Assembly: GCA_013399115.1 (NCBI GenBank)
Contig: VXAA01003851.1
Location: forward strand, 194,000 to 257,999
DNA length: 64,000 bases
Reading direction: 5' to 3'
Source: Anseranas semipalmata
Taxonomy: Eukaryota > Chordata > Aves > Anseriformes > Anseranatidae
Shown: in pieces, positions 61,287 to 64,000 of the stretch
How positions within the stretch are numbered: position 1 is the first letter of the stretch
Layout: each line of letters opens with the position of its first letter
The notes under the pieces: model-generated
Seen by the model: only the letters and a program-made list of their open reading frames with translations
What the model was told of the DNA's origin: nothing
Database searches by the model: none
Position numbers and translations under genes: made by a program

Positions 61287-61592
61287 GTGGGTAGTCATTC
61301 AGACAGTTCTGTTGTTCATCGCTATCAGGTCTGCTATACTAAAAGTAACTGCAAATGCAACGACAGAAATGGGAGGCAGAGAATGTGTAAGCAGCAATAC
61401 CAGGGATTGGCATGTGGCAACTGTGAAAGTATTCTATATGATACAAGGCAGTCTGTCAGTCTTGTAGGTTATCTCTTAATCAACTCCAGATATTTGAGGT
61501 TCATGAATTCATATTCAAAACAAAATAGGGCTTGGCAACAATATTTTGGTCATTCAAGTGTTGTGCCACGCTGGAATCAGCTCATGAAATAA
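61287..61592 (+). pseudogene. Possible piggyBac-type transposase cysteine-rich domain relic
   Basis: A 101-codon open frame contains a cysteine cluster: HRYQVCYTKSNCKCN, then MCKQQYQGLACGNCESILYD (about 61317-61446). The order and spacing recall the C-terminal cysteine-rich domain of piggyBac transposases (R-x-C-x-x-C ... C-K-x-C ... G-L-C-x-x-x-C-F ... Y-H-T), with several key positions altered (C to Y, C to Q, H to D). No catalytic domain or TTAA-flanked terminal repeats were seen. The match was made by eye and could be chance. Confidence 0.3.
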
Positions 61593-64000
61593 CTTGTTAA
61601 CCAGTATCCTGGAGCAGCAAATACAGAATTCAAAAATCCTCAATAGTCTACATCAATCACAGGCTAATGTTTCTGAAAGGGCTGGCCTGTAAATGATTTT
61701 TAATAACTGTAGAATACAGCTAGAAAGCACAAACAAGAAAAACGTAATCTCTGAGAGACAGAACATGAAGCAATCAGCCAACAGAACTTGGGGTTATACT
61801 CTTAAATCCTGGTACTAAGTGAAATTCAGTGGCTTATGCATTCAGATCTGTTAAACTTATTAAAAAGAGAAAATGTATAAAAAAGCCATTCAGAAGAACT
61901 GAATTATAAAATTATATTATATATTGGAACAGAAAAGTAAAATATTCAAAGCCAGTCAAATTAGTAATGGAGAATGTAGTTACAGACTGTGTTATCCTTG
62001 CTGGGAAACTAAGCCATTCCTTTACACTCACCACATTCACACTCACTCACCTTCTCACAAGTGATCATTTCAGTGCAGTTGTGCCCAGGGATGCTCTATG
62101 TACACTAATCCTGAATTAATCCAGGGTTCATAAACTCCCCACTCAAAAAAGGCAGAGGAGGGAGAGGGAGTCAGACAGGATCGATAATTTCTTTAGCTGT
62201 TTCCAGTGCCCCCAGAATTTTAGTATAACTACATATTCAGAGATTTCTGAGAGTCAGCCGTAATGAACCCTGCAGCCAAAATTGTTGTGTGTGATTTCTG
62301 CTGCAAACTGATTCCTCTTCCAAAATCTTACTTCTGTTTTAACGGTAGTCATCAGGAATATGCTCAATCTGAGGTCAAAGATATTCCAGCTTTTGGCCAT
62401 GATCTCCTTTGTGGAAAAGTTTGAACTTCAGACATGAATGTAGCCTATCATATGATCAAAATTGTAGTAGCTATCATGGTTATAAATCACAATATTATTT
62501 AGACTTTCATTCCAAAACATTTATAGTCATAATATTCATTTTGTCTGCAGTTTCTTGATTGCTCCAACTGTGTGCATCCCTTTGAACATCACTTCAACTA
62601 AAATGCTCTGTAACTAAGCCAACATGGTCTTTGTTTTCAGAATTTTCTCTTACGGTACACAAAAGAGACATTATGTTCCACAGAAGCTGGTGTACTCACA
62701 TATATTTCAAATAAATCTGCCTAAATCTTTTGAAGTTATGAGTTCACTATCACTAAGTGTAAAAATATAGTGTTGATAGTCCAAATTTCTCATATCAGTG
62801 ACAAAAAGAACTTGACCATTAATCTCACTCATTAAGTTATGGAAACCCTTGTTGACATTTAACCTGTCCTTAAAGCATGTGGAACATTACTAATTCATGG
62901 CAGAAAGTTTTTTAGCTATCTTTATTACTTCTGCAATCTATCACGAAGAAATTTTAAAAATAAAGGAAAAACAAGACCACAAACTGAATTCATCAATTTA
63001 CTCTAAATATTGACAGTTCATAGTCTAGGTGAACACATACCTCAATTCTGTGCATTAGCACGTCTATTTTTATGACTGGATTATTCATTTTTTGGAGGAA
63101 ATGTGATTTCCTTTAATAACAGTAATGGATGGCAATTTTTCCAAAGTGCATTCCAACCTACATCAGATCTGCCACCTGGGAGATGGATCAATAAGGAGCA
63201 TCTAGTCTATAAGGAGATTCTTTTTAAATACAATACTGTCTTTTAGATTATTTCACAGAGAGTATTGAAAGAAAGAAGGAAAAAAATACTTGTGTGTGTA
63301 GTATAGTAAATTAAAAAAAAAAAAAGAGTATTTTTTCTGTGCTTTATTTCCATTTATGGAAGTTTTATCACCATCATGTGCAATATTGGTAACAGACATT
63401 TAACTTTCCCTGAGTTGTGGACAAGGTTTCTCCTTATGAGATAAGGTAACCAAAACATAAAAACAACAATTTTTTGTATTCAAAAGCAGTCCTCATTAGG
63501 GCTGCTAGTTTTTGTTTGTTTGTTTGTTTGTTTTTTAATTATCCTTAGCTAACATCTTTCATTTTTTCAGAGCATTTTGCATTTAAATAATTGTTTATAT
63601 ATGTCAAAAAAATGATAGCTGGTTGCTCGCTTCATAAATAAAAAACAATCTAAAGCAAACTAAACTATATTGCTTTCCTTTTAGCTAGTTGCTTTCATCT
63701 ACCCCAGAACAACTATGGCATTTGCAATATATCTCCATATATTGCATACCTCCATATAGCATATTGCATATTTCCTAAAGAAGAATTTGGGATATTTATT
63801 TATTTAAGAAGAAATGCTGTTATGAATTTTGCATTGCATTTTTTCAGTATGCTGGTTTGGGTGCTTATAGCTTTGCCTTCTGGTCTTGGAATATATGATC
63901 ATCTGAGTTTCCTCTTCATTCCCTATCTCCAGGGGCTAGGGAGAGAAGAGATTGTCTATAATGATATTACTTTGCTCTTTCAACTTTATTTTAATACAGC
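61593..64000. other. AT-rich non-genic DNA
   Basis: No gene or retroelement recognised. Poly-A at 63313-63325 and (TTTG)n at 63509-63536. Confidence 0.55.
63509..63536. repeat. (TTTG)n microsatellite
   Basis: About five TTTG units, seen directly. Confidence 0.9.

Noticed and set aside
1..64000. CRISPR arrays, operons, ribosomal RNA, bacterial or plasmid features
   Set aside because: No spaced direct repeats, Shine-Dalgarno-led gene trains or rRNA-like sequence. The repeat content is that of a bird nuclear genome.

Overview
The window looks like bird nuclear DNA. It is AT-rich and contains many CR1 (chicken repeat 1) LINE fragments, several ending in the typical ATTCTATGATTCTATGA tail. It also holds long terminal repeats of two avian endogenous-retrovirus families, scattered microsatellites and only faint traces of older amniote repeats. 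The species cannot be fixed from sequence alone. There is no bacterial-style gene organisation, and no complete protein-coding gene was recognised. The stretch is best read as a gene-poor intergenic region or the inside of very long introns.

Layout: 1-1.4 kb is unremarkable AT-rich DNA. CR1 copies lie at 1.4-2.4 kb (+), 3.25-3.67 kb (+, old) and 5.9-6.6 kb (-, ORF1-like). An LTR at 9.15-9.99 kb contains an assembly gap and a CR1 piece. From 10 to 19.6 kb I see no gene; a perfect GTTACGTAAC palindrome (PAR-bZIP/NFIL3 'D-box' type) sits at 16.46 kb. A CR1 cluster occupies 19.6-21.1 kb. The next 12 kb hold only simple repeats, a MIR-like relic and a possible conserved non-coding block near 32.4 kb. 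At 33.9-37.6 kb on the + strand there are open, splice-flanked segments that look like protein-coding exons; three of them can be joined with matching intron phases. I do not recognise the protein.

From 39.9 to 46 kb there is more CR1: a (GAATA)19 array that grew at a CR1 tail, and a 1.8-kb CR1 with recognisable endonuclease end, linker and reverse-transcriptase parts, broken and internally deleted. At 51-52.4 kb one LTR is inserted inside another, with a 538-base gap. CR1 copies follow at 53.8 and 55.6-56.5 kb. A possible L2-type reverse-transcriptase relic lies at 55.0 kb, an old CR1 tail at 59.6 kb and a possible piggyBac transposase cysteine-rich-domain relic at 61.3 kb.

Nothing here forms an operon or pathway. 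The coherent story is successive layers of retrotransposon insertion, decay and nesting, plus a few non-repeat signals: the exon-like cluster, the D-box palindrome and candidate conserved blocks. All family calls come from reading the sequence, without database searches.
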